41,401 bases of DNA from Candidatus Methylumidiphilus alinenensis (GCA_003242955.1 QJPH01000303.1:1-41401), one strand, 5' to 3'. Shown: positions 1-7,742, counted from the first letter of the stretch. Notes: generated from the sequence alone by a model not told the origin. Numbers and translations: made by a program.

Positions 1-63
1 GGCAAGGACCGCCGGAATCCAGATTGCATGGATGCCCAAGACCCCGCCGTCCATGGAGCCTAG

Positions 64-86
64 GTTCCGGCGATGCATGCCGGAAC
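64..86. repeat. REP-like palindrome at left edge
   Basis: Eight-base arms (GTTCCGGC and GCCGGAAC) flank a seven-base centre GATGCAT. The flanking bases, including GCCGGAATCCAG further left, have the look of the GCCGGAA-type dispersed palindromes common in proteobacterial intergenic DNA. No gene is evident in the first 150 bases. Confidence 0.5.
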
Positions 87-152
87 GACGACGTTCTGGG
101 TTTTGCTGAAACATCTTCCTAAACTTGACGGCCTAGATGCTAATACATCACA

Positions 153-260
153 AGGAGTCCCGTTTTGTATTTATGTACAGCATTTTTTCTTAACAAAGGG
201 TAATAATAAAGGACGCTCAACCAAACCATCTTGCGTATATGTGCCTTGCAAAATAATATG
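153..260 (+). repeat. left copy of a ~108-bp inverted repeat
   Basis: This segment matches, in inverted orientation, the segment near the right end of the window (41105-41212). The best part begins AGGAGTCCCG and contains TTTTTTCTTAACAAAGG and AATAATAAAGGAC; over the first 60 aligned bases I count about eight mismatches, and weaker similarity runs on to TGCAAAAT. Differences are mostly transitions. Its type is not recognised: it may be an end of an insertion sequence or a MITE. It lies directly upstream of a transposase remnant. Confidence 0.7.
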
Positions 261-288
261 ACCTAAAAGTAACTCTTTGATATTAAAA

Positions 289-459
289 ATGCTGTATCTG
301 CTCTACAACCCGGTCAAGCATGGGTATGTGACAGACCTAAAGCAGTATGCTTATTCCAGCTTCCATAAGTTGTTCGATCATCTTGGCAAGGAAGCGTTAG
401 CAAGACAATTTCACTATTACGCGGAATTCCGTTCGCTGGATTTGCCGGATGACTTCTAA
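289..459 (+). pseudogene. 3' remnant of a REP-associated tyrosine transposase (RAYT, Y1_Tnp)
   Basis: The reading frame encodes only the C-terminal part of an IS200-like/RAYT transposase: the motif LLYNPVKHGYV followed by YAYSSFHKL and a short tail ending LDLPDDF is the usual end of this family, where NPVKHG(L/Y)V and the W/Y-SSFH motif follow the catalytic tyrosine region. The N-terminal HUH motif and catalytic tyrosine helix are absent; in their place lies the inverted-repeat segment just upstream. Full-length RAYTs are around 150-200 residues, so about two thirds is missing. A REP array begins 14 bases after the stop, which is the expected arrangement for a RAYT and its cognate REPs. Confidence 0.75.
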
Positions 460-472
460 TAGCTGAACCATT

Positions 473-593
473 GGAGTGCAAGGCTTGCCATGCGAATATC
501 GGCAAACTCACGCAAGGCAGGCCTTGCACTCCAACTGCGCCGCAAGGCAGGCCTTGCACTCCCGACGCACCCGCAAGGCAGGCCTTGCACTCC
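473..593. repeat. REP array, four units (family A)
   Basis: One inverted unit (473-494) is followed by three direct units (511-532, 541-562, 572-593) sharing GGCAGGCCTTGCACTCC. Spacers between the direct units are only 8-9 bases. Each unit holds a short internal palindrome (AAGGCAGGCCTT). Related copies lie inside a coding sequence at 10888-10962 and in an intergenic palindrome at 36691-36746. The adjacency to a RAYT remnant suggests these are its mobilised REPs. Confidence 0.85.
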
Positions 594-646
594 GATGTAA
601 CCTATAATGGGCCACATCCAAACCGGCAACACTACCAAAAAATCTT

Positions 647-1231
647 ATGGAAGCCCTTAACAACATCAATATCGAGTCGCTAACGGACACGTTAATCAGC
701 CTAACCACCGCATTTGTTTTAGGTTCGGTGATTGGCATCGAGCGCCATCACCGCCAGCGCACGGCAGGGCTACTACGCACCAATGTCCTAGTGACGGTCG
801 GTGCCGCCGTGTTTGTCGATATGGCGAACCGTTTGACTGGCCATGAGGGTGCTGTGCATGTGGCTGCCTATGTTGTTTCTGGCATAGGCTTTCTGGGCGC
901 GGGGGTGATTATGAAAGGCGACGACAATGTCCGTGGCTTGAACACCGCTGCCACTTTGTGGGCGGCGGCGGCAGTCGGTGCCTGCGCGGGTGCGGACCTC
1001 ATCGCAGAAGCGGCGCTGGCGGCTTTGTTCGTGCTGGCGGGGAATACCTTGCTACGCCCTGCTATCCACTTAAAGCGGGACAGGCGCAAAGCTGGCCTTG
1101 GTCATCGTCCAGCCCACCATAATGTGGAGTGCGGCGACTCGTCGCCGCTTTCCGAACTATGCGGCGACGAGTCGCCGTACACCACAAGCTCACCCATCCG
1201 GCTGAACGATGACCAAGGCCGCAAAGCTTAA
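647..1231 (+). CDS. MgtC/SapB family membrane protein with repeat-derived C-terminus
   Basis: This is an inner-membrane protein of the MgtC/SapB family, whose members are linked to magnesium limitation and virulence in some bacteria; exact role here is unknown. The family signatures are clear: VLGSVIGIERHHRQRTAGLLRTN near residues 23-46, then AAYVVSGIGFLGAGVI (about 74-89) and GLNTAATLWAAAAVGA (about 97-112), giving roughly four membrane segments up to residue 140. From about residue 148 (after HLKRDRRK) the frame reads through a nested palindromic repeat, so the last 45 residues look repeat-derived rather than native, and no C-terminal ACT-like domain is present. No strong ribosome site is seen before the ATG. 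It stands alone between two repeat clusters. Confidence 0.85.
   Translation: MEALNNINIESLTDTLISLTTAFVLGSVIGIERHHRQRTAGLLRTNVLVTVGAAVFVDMANRLTGHEGAVHVAAYVVSGIGFLGAGVIMKGDDNVRGLNTAATLWAAAAVGACAGADLIAEAALAALFVLAGNTLLRPAIHLKRDRRKAGLGHRPAHHNVECGDSSPLSELCGDESPYTTSSPIRLNDDQGRKA
1094..1220. repeat. nested palindromic element inside the mgtC-like 3' end
   Basis: Outer 21-base arms at 1094-1114 and 1200-1220 match at 20 of 21 positions (GGCCTTGGTCATCGT core). Inside lie two 16-base near-palindromes, 1132-1147 and 1162-1177, that are exact reverse complements of each other (CGGCGACTCGTCGCCG and its complement). The arrangement suggests one repeat inserted into another, and it supplies the terminal codons of the upstream gene. 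Confidence 0.8.
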
Positions 1232-1290
1232 CCGTTAGCCCTGAGCTGCGAGCCTGTCGAGCAGTCGAAGGATGGACTTACCATCCGTAG

Positions 1291-1369
1291 GGCGGAATAG
1301 GCGGTACCCCGCCGTATTCCGCCGCATGGGTAGCCATTCGGCGCAATACGCGAGTACGCTATTGCGCCC
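1291..1369. repeat. paired palindromes upstream of hoxX (family C)
   Basis: Two palindromes lie side by side: 1291-1323 with arms around GGCGGAATA/TATTCCGCC, and 1340-1368 with arms GGCGCAATA/TATTGCGCC. The 36 bases at 1334-1369 recur exactly, inverted, at 6515-6550 beyond truA. Together with the rest of this 250-base intergenic stretch no further gene is seen; the hoxX promoter must lie between here and 1486. Confidence 0.8.
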
Positions 1370-1486
1370 GCGCTCCATCGACACAACCCGGATACAAAAA
1401 CCCGTTATAATTACCAAGACCTTCAATGTGCCAAGCTTTAGGCAAGGAGGTTCTCGTAACTTTAATATCCAAGAAGAATAAAAACC

Positions 1487-3208
1487 ATGAAGATTCTCCT
1501 CCTTTCCAGTTCCTATAATAGCCTGACTCAACTAGCGCATGCCTGGCTTAAATCCAGCCGCTATGATGTCACCGTCGCCACAGCCACCACCGCTGAAACC
1601 ATGCGCGATGCAGTGCGGCAATTCCAGCCTGATCTGATTCTTAGCCCAATGCTGGCCCAAGTCATACCACGTGACATTTGGGAGTATATTACCTGCATCA
1701 TCATCCATCCCGGCATCATGGGCGACCGGGGTCCAAACTCGTTGGATTGGGCGATTCTGAACGAGGAAAAGGAATGGGGCGTCATCGCCGTACAGGCGGA
1801 GGAACATGTAGACTCCGGCCCGGTCTGGGCAAGCTATCATTTCCCAATGCGCGAGGGCAGCAAAAGCAGCTTATATCGGGATGAAGTGGCCCAAGCCGCC
1901 ATGCAGTCGATGATGGTCGCCGTGCATCGCTTTGAAACCGGCCTATTCGTCCCCGCCCCTTTGGATTACTCCCGCCCCGAGATACATGGCCGCTATCGCC
2001 CATCGGTGAAACCCGAACAACGGAAGATCGACTGGCAAAACGACGGGGTGGCGGATATCATCAAAAAAATCCGCTCAGCCGATGGACAACCCGGCGTGTT
2101 GGATGACATTGGCGGGGAATCGGTTTACTTACATGGTGCCCATGAGGAAGGGACTTTGATAGGCATTCCCGGCGACATCATTGCAAAAAGGCACGGGGCC
2201 ATCTGCCGTGCGGCAGTGGACGGGGCAGTCTGGATTTCCCATCTCAGGCCCAAGGGCCGGGTGGCCGACGGCTTCATCAAACTACCGGCAACCGATGTTT
2301 TGGGGGATTTAGTGGACGAGGTGTCGGAAATACCCGTGCCATTGCATTATTCGACCCCAACCAAGACTTTCCGCGACATCTGGTATGAAGAGCGCAACGA
2401 TGTCGGCTATGTCAATTTCCGTTTTTACAACGGCGCGATGGGTACAGGACATTGCCAGCGACTGACCGAGGCGGTGATGTACGCTCGCAGCAGGCCGACC
2501 CGTGTGATTGTGCTATCAGGTGGGCGGGATTTCTTCTCTAACGGCATTCATTTGAACCTGATCGAAGCCGCTGCCGACCCGGCGGAGGAATCCTGGCGCA
2601 ACATCAACGCCATGGACGATCTGGTTCTAGCCGTCCTAACCGCCACCGACCACTGTACCATTGCCGCGCTTTACGGCAGTGCGGGGGCGGGAGGGGTGAT
2701 GCTGGCCTTGGCGGCGGATCGGGTTTTCGCCCGTGAAGGCATCGTCTTGAACCCCCATTACAAAGGCATGGGGGGCTTGTACGGCTCGGAATATTGGACC
2801 TATTCCCTGCCCAAACGAGTAGGTGACGTGTTGGCGCTGCAATTGACCGAGCAATGTCAGCCCGTCAGTGTGGAACATGCCAAGGCCATCGGCCTGATCG
2901 ACGACATTATCATCCAAGATGGCGGCTGCCCTAGTAATTTCTCCAGCTTTCAGGGGCAGATCGTCCGCATTGCCGAAAAGCAGGCCCATGCCCACAATTT
3001 TGCCACCCTGCTGGAGCAGAAAAGACAAGCATGGCAGACTGACGAGAAAACCAAACCCTTGGATCAATACCGCTTGGAAGAATTGGAGGAAATGAACCAG
3101 AACTTTTGGGGCGAAGACCCTGCTTACCACCTCGCCCGGTCGGCCTTTGTGCGAAAATTACCCCGTCCAGGCAATCTACAATGTACCGCCAACCTCAAGC
3201 AAGCCTGA
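1487..3208 (+). CDS. hoxX: HoxX-like formyltransferase/enoyl-CoA hydratase fusion (NiFe-hydrogenase CO ligand synthesis)
   Basis: The 573-residue protein has the two-module architecture of HoxX. The N-terminal part resembles a 10-formyl-THF-binding formyltransferase, with the diagnostic HPGIMGDRGPNSLDWAI at residues 74-90. The C-terminal part (from about 310) is a crotonase fold, with VIVLSGGRDFFSNGIHLN near 345-362 and GSAGAGGVMLALAADRVF near 400-420. In the known family, HoxX takes the formyl group of 10-formyl-THF through formyl-CoA to CO, the active-site ligand of [NiFe]-hydrogenase under oxic conditions. Length is normal for the family. The gene for 10-formyl-THF synthesis (fhs) lies downstream on the same strand, which fits the substrate demand. 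No hydrogenase structural gene is in the window, so the recipient enzyme is not shown. The start has a weak AAGAAG-type ribosome site. Confidence 0.88.
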   Translation: MKILLLSSSYNSLTQLAHAWLKSSRYDVTVATATTAETMRDAVRQFQPDLILSPMLAQVIPRDIWEYITCIIIHPGIMGDRGPNSLDWAILNEEKEWGVIAVQAEEHVDSGPVWASYHFPMREGSKSSLYRDEVAQAAMQSMMVAVHRFETGLFVPAPLDYSRPEIHGRYRPSVKPEQRKIDWQNDGVADIIKKIRSADGQPGVLDDIGGESVYLHGAHEEGTLIGIPGDIIAKRHGAICRAAVDGAVWISHLRPKGRVADGFIKLPATDVLGDLVDEVSEIPVPLHYSTPTKTFRDIWYEERNDVGYVNFRFYNGAMGTGHCQRLTEAVMYARSRPTRVIVLSGGRDFFSNGIHLNLIEAAADPAEESWRNINAMDDLVLAVLTATDHCTIAALYGSAGAGGVMLALAADRVFAREGIVLNPHYKGMGGLYGSEYWTYSLPKRVGDVLALQLTEQCQPVSVEHAKAIGLIDDIIIQDGGCPSNFSSFQGQIVRIAEKQAHAHNFATLLEQKRQAWQTDEKTKPLDQYRLEELEEMNQNFWGEDPAYHLARSAFVRKLPRPGNLQCTANLKQA

Positions 3209-3289
3209 GGGAACGCGCTATGTGACGAAGCCTTGGCAAACGGCAGAAACCGCTACGCCTTTTCCATGGTGGGTCATCCAAGGCGGGTT

Positions 3290-3379
3290 TAGGATATGGC
3301 CGAAAATAACTTCCTTGTTGCTCGTTCCCAAGTTCCCGCTTGGGAATGGTGTTTTTGAAGCTCCAGCTTCCCGAAGAAC
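3290..3379. repeat. dispersed repeat, family B copy 1
   Basis: About 90 bases that recur in inverted orientation at 20003-20089. The shared core is CTCGTTCCCAAG followed by CGCTTGGGAA, a hairpin, then a GCTCCAGCTT segment. A second CTTGGGAAC motif follows at 3392-3402. Located between hoxX and a small gene. Confidence 0.8.
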
Positions 3380-3419
3380 GACCAAGCCGGAGCTTGGGAA
3401 CCAGCCAAAGGAGAAAAAA

Positions 3420-3662
3420 ATGATCAAGTACGATACCCTTGACGGTGACGGAACTTTCAAAATGTTCAGCCCAGTTTGCACACCTTGCAAACACAAGATC
3501 AGCGCATGGCCTCGCACCTGCAAGGCTTTTTCTGAAGGCATCCCCGACGAAATCTGGCTAGGTGAAAACGACCACACCAAGCCCTACCCCGGCGACCACG
3601 GCATCCTCTACCAACGCCGCCTGCCGCCCCCTTTGTCGGGTTACGGCGCACACGGGGTTTGA
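3420..3662 (+). CDS. small conserved hypothetical protein with Cys motifs
   Basis: An ATG with a good ribosome site (AAAGGAG, seven bases upstream) opens an 80-residue protein. Residues 1-66 look like a real conserved small protein: a CTPCKHK motif (C20, C23), a later RTCKAF (C33) and the charged stretch IPDEIWLGENDHTKPYPGDHG. The cysteines could bind a metal, but I cannot name a function. The last 13 or so residues (after YQRR) come from reading into a palindromic repeat, so the native C-terminus may have been altered. It sits between hoxX and fhs on the same strand but with repeat-bearing gaps on both sides, so co-transcription is uncertain. Confidence 0.65.
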   Translation: MIKYDTLDGDGTFKMFSPVCTPCKHKISAWPRTCKAFSEGIPDEIWLGENDHTKPYPGDHGILYQRRLPPPLSGYGAHGV

Positions 3663-3701
3663 AGCTTGGGGCAGGATTACGCTATGTGCGCCTAACCCGA
3701 C
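3635..3701. repeat. REP-like inverted repeat overlapping gene end (family F)
   Basis: Arms GTCGGGTTACGGCGCACA (3635-3652) and TGTGCGCCTAACCCGAC (3685-3701) are reverse complements apart from one inserted base. The left arm lies inside the 3' end of the small gene and encodes its last residues. Confidence 0.75.
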
Positions 3702-3797
3702 CTACGCGCTTCCGTTTTTTCCCCATTTAGCCCTGCCACTGTTAAAATAGCCAGATGCAAACTGACGTTAAGCACAATGCCTTTGAATCTTAGTGTG

Positions 3798-3885
3798 GTA
3801 GCCCGGATGGAGCCGCTTGCGGCGTAATCCGGGAGGTTCTGGCCACAAACCCGGATTACGCCGCAAGCGGCTCCATCCGGGCTAC
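3798..3885. repeat. perfect 36-bp inverted repeat (family D) upstream of fhs
   Basis: Two 36-base arms (3798-3833 and 3850-3885) are perfect reverse complements around a 16-base centre; each contains GCCCGGATGGAGCCGC and GCGTAATCCGGG. This GTAGCCCGGAT-type palindrome resembles dispersed repeats seen in many methanotroph and beta/gammaproteobacterial genomes. No T-tract follows, so a terminator role is not supported by sequence. The rest of this 320-base gap holds no gene. Confidence 0.9.
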
Positions 3886-3985
3886 GGCCTACACATCTGC
3901 GTAACATCAGCTGCTAAAGTGTCTTTCCAAGTCGGCACTTTCATGCCTTTGTGCTATGAAGACCCCCCACTACTAAGGAGCATCC

Positions 3986-5659
3986 ATGTCCGACATTGAA
4001 ATCGCCCAACAAGCCACGATGAAACCCATCGTCAGGCTGGCCCAGGAAAGGCTGGGGATAGGCGAGGAACATCTCGACCCTTACGGCCGTTACAAAGCGA
4101 AATTGTCTCTGGAGTACATCGAAAGCATCAAAGACCGGCCTAATGGCAAGCTGGTGCTGATCACCGCCATCAGCCCGACCCCTGCCGGGGAAGGCAAGAC
4201 CACTACGACAGTTGGCTTGGGGGACGCGTTGAATCGTCTTGGACATAAAGCCATGATTTGCCTGCGCGAACCGGCACTTGGGCCGTGCTTCGGTGTCAAG
4301 GGCGGTGCGGCCGGGGGTGGCTATTCGCAGGTGATGCCCATGGAGGATATCAATTTGCACTTTACCGGCGATTTCCATGCCGTCGGGGTTGCCCATAACT
4401 TGCTGTCGGCAATGATCGACAACCACATTCATCAAGGCAACGAGTTGAACTTGGATGAGCGCAAGATTCATTGGAAGCGTGTCATCGACATGAACGACCG
4501 CGCCCTGCGCGAAGTCGTTGTCGCCTTGGGTGGCCCACCCAATGGTTTCCCCCGCCAAGATGGCTTCGACATCATCGCAGCATCCGAAGTCATGGCAATT
4601 CTGTGCCTGTCTAACTCGATCAAAGAATTGCGCGAGCGCTTGGGCAATATTCTGGTCGGTTACACGCTAGGCGACAATAAACCCATTTTCGCTCGGGATA
4701 TCAACGCCCATGGTGCAATGGCCGCCTTGTTGAAAGACGCGCTAAGGCCCAATTTAGTGCAGACTTTGGAAAACAACCCCGTATTCGTCCATGGTGGGCC
4801 ATTTGCCAACATCGCCCACGGTTGCAACACGGTCATTGCCACCAAGACGGCCCTAAAATTGGCCGATATTGTCGTCACCGAAGCCGGTTTTGGCGCGGAT
4901 TTGGGCGCGGAGAAGTTCATCGACATCAAATGCCGCAAAGCCGGCATCCAACCCGACGCCGTGGTACTGGTGGCCACCGTGCGCGCATTGAAATCCCACG
5001 GCGGCGTGGAGGTGAAAGATTTAGGCATGGAAGACTTGGGCGCACTAGAACGCGGTTTCGTCAATCTGGAACGCCACTTGAACAATATCCAAGGGCAATT
5101 CGGTCTGCCTTGTGTGGTTGCCATCAACCACTTCACTTCCGACACTGCCGCCGAAGTGGCCTTGCTGAAACAGAAGGTTGAAGCCTTAGGCTCCCAAGCC
5201 ATTATTTGCACACACTGGGCGGAGGGTGGCAAGGGCGCGGAATCATTGGCCCAAGAAGTGCTGCGCATCATGGAAGGGGGCAGGACAGATTTCCGTTTTT
5301 TGTACGATGAACACGCCCCCCTATGGGATAAAATCAAGGCCATCGCAACCCGAATTTACGGCGCAGCCGACATTACCGCCGATATCAAGGCCCAAAGGCA
5401 GTTGGCGGAATTAAGCGAGGAGTACAGCCACTTCCCGGTGTGCATCGCCAAAACGCAAAACTCCTTCTCCCACGACCCCACACTTAAGGGTGCGCCCACG
5501 GGCCACATATTGCCGATACGCGAAGTCCGCCCGGCCCACGGCGCGGAATTTGTCGTGGTCATATGCGGCAGCATCATGACCATGCCCGGCTTGCCTAAAG
5601 TGCCGGCGGCAGAGCGGATTGACGTGGATGAGACGGGCAAGATAAGTGGTTTATTCTAA
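3986..5659 (+). CDS. fhs: formate--tetrahydrofolate ligase
   Basis: The enzyme joins formate to tetrahydrofolate using ATP to give 10-formyl-THF, in the cytoplasm. The 557-residue length is standard for the family. The P-loop [15 protein letters not shown] lies at residues 64-78, followed by [20 protein letters not shown] (about 92-111) and [13 protein letters not shown], all canonical for Fhs. The start is well supported by AAGGAG eight bases upstream. The stop codon shares a base with the truA start (TAATG), implying translational coupling. In methylotrophs this enzyme links formate to C1-folate; here the nearby hoxX suggests an additional use of its product. Confidence 0.97.
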   Translation: MSDIEIAQQATMKPIVRLAQERLGIGEEHLDPYGRYKAKLSLEYIESIKDRPNGKLVLITAISPTPAGEGKTTTTVGLGDALNRLGHKAMICLREPALGPCFGVKGGAAGGGYSQVMPMEDINLHFTGDFHAVGVAHNLLSAMIDNHIHQGNELNLDERKIHWKRVIDMNDRALREVVVALGGPPNGFPRQDGFDIIAASEVMAILCLSNSIKELRERLGNILVGYTLGDNKPIFARDINAHGAMAALLKDALRPNLVQTLENNPVFVHGGPFANIAHGCNTVIATKTALKLADIVVTEAGFGADLGAEKFIDIKCRKAGIQPDAVVLVATVRALKSHGGVEVKDLGMEDLGALERGFVNLERHLNNIQGQFGLPCVVAINHFTSDTAAEVALLKQKVEALGSQAIICTHWAEGGKGAESLAQEVLRIMEGGRTDFRFLYDEHAPLWDKIKAIATRIYGAADITADIKAQRQLAELSEEYSHFPVCIAKTQNSFSHDPTLKGAPTGHILPIREVRPAHGAEFVVVICGSIMTMPGLPKVPAAERIDVDETGKISGLF

Positions 5660-6492
5660 TGCCACGCATCGCACTTGGGCTGGAATATGACGGAACGGCT
5701 TTTGCCGGTTGGCAGTGGCAGCTCGGCCAACGCAACGTGCAAGCTTGCGTGGAGGATGCAGTGGGAAAAGTGGCGGCGGAGCCGATGACTGTGCATTCCG
5801 CCGGACGCACCGATGCCGGCGTACACGCCCTACAGCAAGTGGTCCACTTCGATACCCAGGCCCAGCGCGGGCAACGGTCTTGGCTGCTGGGCGTCAACGC
5901 CAACCTACCTGATGACGTTCGTGTGCTGTGGGCGCGGGAAGTGGACCCTAGCTTCCATGCCCGTTACAGTGCCATCGCCCGGTATTATCGCTATGTCATC
6001 CTCAACCGCCCGATGAAATCGGCCTTGCAGCGCACACAAGTGACTTGGTGCTTCAATCCGCTGGACGAGGTAAAAATGCAGGAGGCGGCGGATCATCTGA
6101 TCGGCAACCATGATTTCTCCTCCTTCCGCGCCCAAGGTTGCCAATCAAAAAGCCCCCAGCGGATCATGCATTTTTTGCGGGTGGGCAGGGAGAATGACCG
6201 TGTCATCATCGAACTATCGGCCAATGCCTTCTTGCACCACATGGTGCGCAATATTGCAGGGGTGTTGATGGAAATCGGCACGGGCAAGAAACCCACGGAT
6301 TGGACCCGGCAATTGCTAGAACTGCGCGACCGTAAACAGAGCGGTGTCACCGCGCCGTCGGACGGCTTGTATCTGGGCGGGGTTTGTTATCCGCCAGCCT
6401 TCGGCATCCCCAATGACCCGATTTTCGATTTGCTACCGCCCGATGCCGCCCGTTATCGGCATCCGGCGGATGGGGATGGCGAAGCCATGTAA
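5659..6492 (+). CDS. truA: tRNA pseudouridine(38-40) synthase TruA
   Basis: TruA isomerises uridines 38-40 in the anticodon arm of tRNAs. The N-terminus IALGLEYDGTAFAGWQ and the catalytic motif SAGRTDAGVHA (Asp52) are typical, as are later motifs ARYYRYVI (about 108-115) and NAFLHHMVRNIAGVLMEIG (about 189-207). At 277 residues it is of normal length. The start overlaps the fhs stop by one base, so the two are probably translated from one message. A REP-like palindrome lies just after the stop. Confidence 0.95.
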   Translation: MPRIALGLEYDGTAFAGWQWQLGQRNVQACVEDAVGKVAAEPMTVHSAGRTDAGVHALQQVVHFDTQAQRGQRSWLLGVNANLPDDVRVLWAREVDPSFHARYSAIARYYRYVILNRPMKSALQRTQVTWCFNPLDEVKMQEAADHLIGNHDFSSFRAQGCQSKSPQRIMHFLRVGRENDRVIIELSANAFLHHMVRNIAGVLMEIGTGKKPTDWTRQLLELRDRKQSGVTAPSDGLYLGGVCYPPAFGIPNDPIFDLLPPDAARYRHPADGDGEAM

Positions 6493-6514
6493 CGCGGTAA
6501 GGCGCACTTTGTAA

Positions 6515-6550
6515 GGGCGCAATAGCGTACTCGCGTATTGCGCCGAATGG
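6515..6550. repeat. inverted exact copy of the family C palindrome
   Basis: This 36-base segment is the exact reverse complement of 1334-1369. The following bases also contain GGAATACGGCGG (6571-6582), matching the companion palindrome at 1291-1323 in degenerate form. The two copies bracket the hoxX-fhs-truA block in inverted orientation. Confidence 0.85.
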
Positions 6551-6616
6551 ACGAACCATCACCACACGGTGGAATACGGCGGCTTTCTGGCGTTGGGATT
6601 AATCGGCAACTTCTGC

Positions 6617-6847
6617 TTACGCGGCGACAGCAAACCGCCTTACGTCGATTTCCACGCCTTGGGCAACCGCCGCTTCCGCTTGCACTAATAGGGCTTCGGT
6701 TATTTCGGCGGAATGGTACGTTTCCCCGCAGTTTTCGCAAACCTCACCGGGAACATGACGAAAAACAATCGTCGAGCCACCGCGAACCAGTGTCACGGTC
6801 ACGGTGTCAGGCTGGGTTTGTCCGTGCTTGCAAATCGGGCATTTCAT
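6617..6847 (-). CDS. YgiT-type zinc finger protein (putative antitoxin)
   Basis: The protein starts MKCPICKHGQ and has a second CENCGE motif, the CxxC...CxxC zinc ribbon of YgiT/MqsA-N-type proteins, followed by a helical tail. I chose the internal ATG because it overlaps the upstream gene's stop as ATGA, places the zinc ribbon at the N-terminus as in homologues, and has GAGG ten bases upstream; a longer frame start would add 11 unlikely residues. It is 76 residues long and lacks the DNA-binding HTH domain of full MqsA. It is the second gene of a pair with a DUF4258 protein, a common toxin-antitoxin-like arrangement; the antitoxin role is inferred from that pairing. Confidence 0.82.
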   Translation of the reverse strand: MKCPICKHGQTQPDTVTVTLVRGGSTIVFRHVPGEVCENCGETYHSAEITEALLVQAEAAVAQGVEIDVRRFAVAA

Positions 6848-7122
6848 GGCTTGATCCTCTTTGTGAAATCTGGCGACCATTGCACCGGGTTTGGTTCATA
6901 AACAGTTATGATGAGGCGTTCTCCTTCATCTAGGTTATCAGCAAAGACTACATGTAACGGCCTTTCCCCAGAATAGCCAAGCCATAGGCAACTTGGATAA
7001 GGGGTGTCATTCGGATAATCTTCTATCACAAGGCCATTTACCAGGGCTTCGACAACATCAGCAGCCTTGATGTTGCGCTCGAACATTCGCTTGATGGCGT
7101 GTTGTCGATAAATCGGTATCAT
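6844..7122 (-). CDS. DUF4258 domain protein (putative toxin)
   Basis: A 92-residue protein with the DUF4258 pattern: an early RQHAIKRMFERNI helix, VVEALVNGLVIEDYPNDTP, then SGERPLHVVFADN and ERLIITVYEPNP. The fold is related to RelE/BrnT-like small nucleases by general resemblance, but catalytic activity is not demonstrated for this family as far as I know. AAAGG stands seven bases before the ATG. Its stop overlaps the start of the YgiT-type gene by four bases. The toxin-first, antitoxin-second order is typical for this pair. Confidence 0.8.
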   Translation of the reverse strand: MIPIYRQHAIKRMFERNIKAADVVEALVNGLVIEDYPNDTPYPSCLWLGYSGERPLHVVFADNLDEGERLIITVYEPNPVQWSPDFTKRIKP

Positions 7123-7221
7123 AATGCGCCTTTCACCAAACCCTAGAGAGTGAAGCCCTGTAGAAGGTCGGCCGCGTTTCTTTGCGTTGCGCCCGAGATT
7201 TGGTCAGCCGACAGGGAAAGC

Positions 7222-7297
7222 CGGGCAACGGTAAAGATGTTGCCCGACCTTATAGGGCTGGTTTATCACAGCCGTAGGTCGGCAACCCTTTGCCGAC
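7222..7297. repeat. two short inverted repeats between the TA pair and ssb
   Basis: CGGGCAAC (7222-7229) pairs with GTTGCCCG (7239-7246), and GTCGGCA (7278-7284) pairs with TGCCGAC (7291-7297). They may act as processing or termination hairpins for the leftward ssb message, but neither has a T-tract on that strand. They resemble the GTCGG-type dispersed palindromes seen elsewhere in the window. Confidence 0.5.
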
Positions 7298-7322
7298 ATG
7301 TTGCGTAACATTAGAGAATAAG

Positions 7323-7742
7323 CTAAAACGGCAGCGGATCGTCAAAACCGTCGTCCGCTGTTTTTTCATCTTCGTTGCGGTCAACCGTGCCGAAAGGTTT
7401 CGCCGTCTGCCTGGGGCGGGTTTTCGCCGGTTGGCTTTTGGCTTGGGTTTTCGGTTGCAAGGACAGCACACCGGTCGCCGTCACTTGTAGGCTGGGACGG
7501 GCTTCTTCGTCTTTCATGTAAACCTTAGGGGTCGCCTTGCCTTGTACACTGAGGGCATCGCCCGCATTCAACCTTAGCAATTCCGCTTGAGCCGCCTCAT
7601 CAAAGCAAATCACGTTAGCCCAGATGGTTTGCCCGTCTTGCTCTACGCGCACGGAACAAGTGACATAAGCGTTGCCATTTTGGCTGATGCGCGAAACGGC
7701 ATTCTTATGAAGAATGCCCGTCAACAAGACGTGGATACTCAT
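7323..7742 (-). CDS. single-stranded DNA-binding protein (SSB-like)
   Basis: This 139-residue protein has an OB-fold N-terminus (MSIHVLLTGILHKNAV, CSVRVEQDGQTIWANVICFDE) and a disordered, charged C-terminal tail ending DDPLPF, the acidic tip through which SSB recruits partner proteins. It is shorter and more divergent than standard Ssb, so it may be an accessory paralogue, of the type found on accessory DNA, rather than the main replication SSB. Its ATG overlaps the stop of the upstream L,D-transpeptidase gene as ATGA, so the two are translationally coupled, an unexpected pairing. Confidence 0.85.
   Translation of the reverse strand: MSIHVLLTGILHKNAVSRISQNGNAYVTCSVRVEQDGQTIWANVICFDEAAQAELLRLNAGDALSVQGKATPKVYMKDEEARPSLQVTATGVLSLQPKTQAKSQPAKTRPRQTAKPFGTVDRNEDEKTADDGFDDPLPF

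Noticed and set aside
153-260. Coding potential of the left inverted repeat
   Set aside because: The two copies can both be read as similar peptides, but about half of the base differences change the amino acid and there is no start or ribosome site, so coding is not supported.
511-593. Possible CRISPR array
   Set aside because: Repeats are regular, but spacers are only 8-9 bases, units are palindromic and there are no cas genes; it is a REP array.
2636-3130. 164-codon leftward open frame opposite hoxX
   Set aside because: Shadow of the crotonase domain; no independent evidence.
3941-4558. Long leftward open frame opposite fhs
   Set aside because: It is fully antisense to a gene with clear family motifs; composition follows codon shadow and it has no recognisable domain.
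4660-5343. 227-codon leftward open frame opposite fhs
   Set aside because: Shadow of fhs; no ribosome site or domain.
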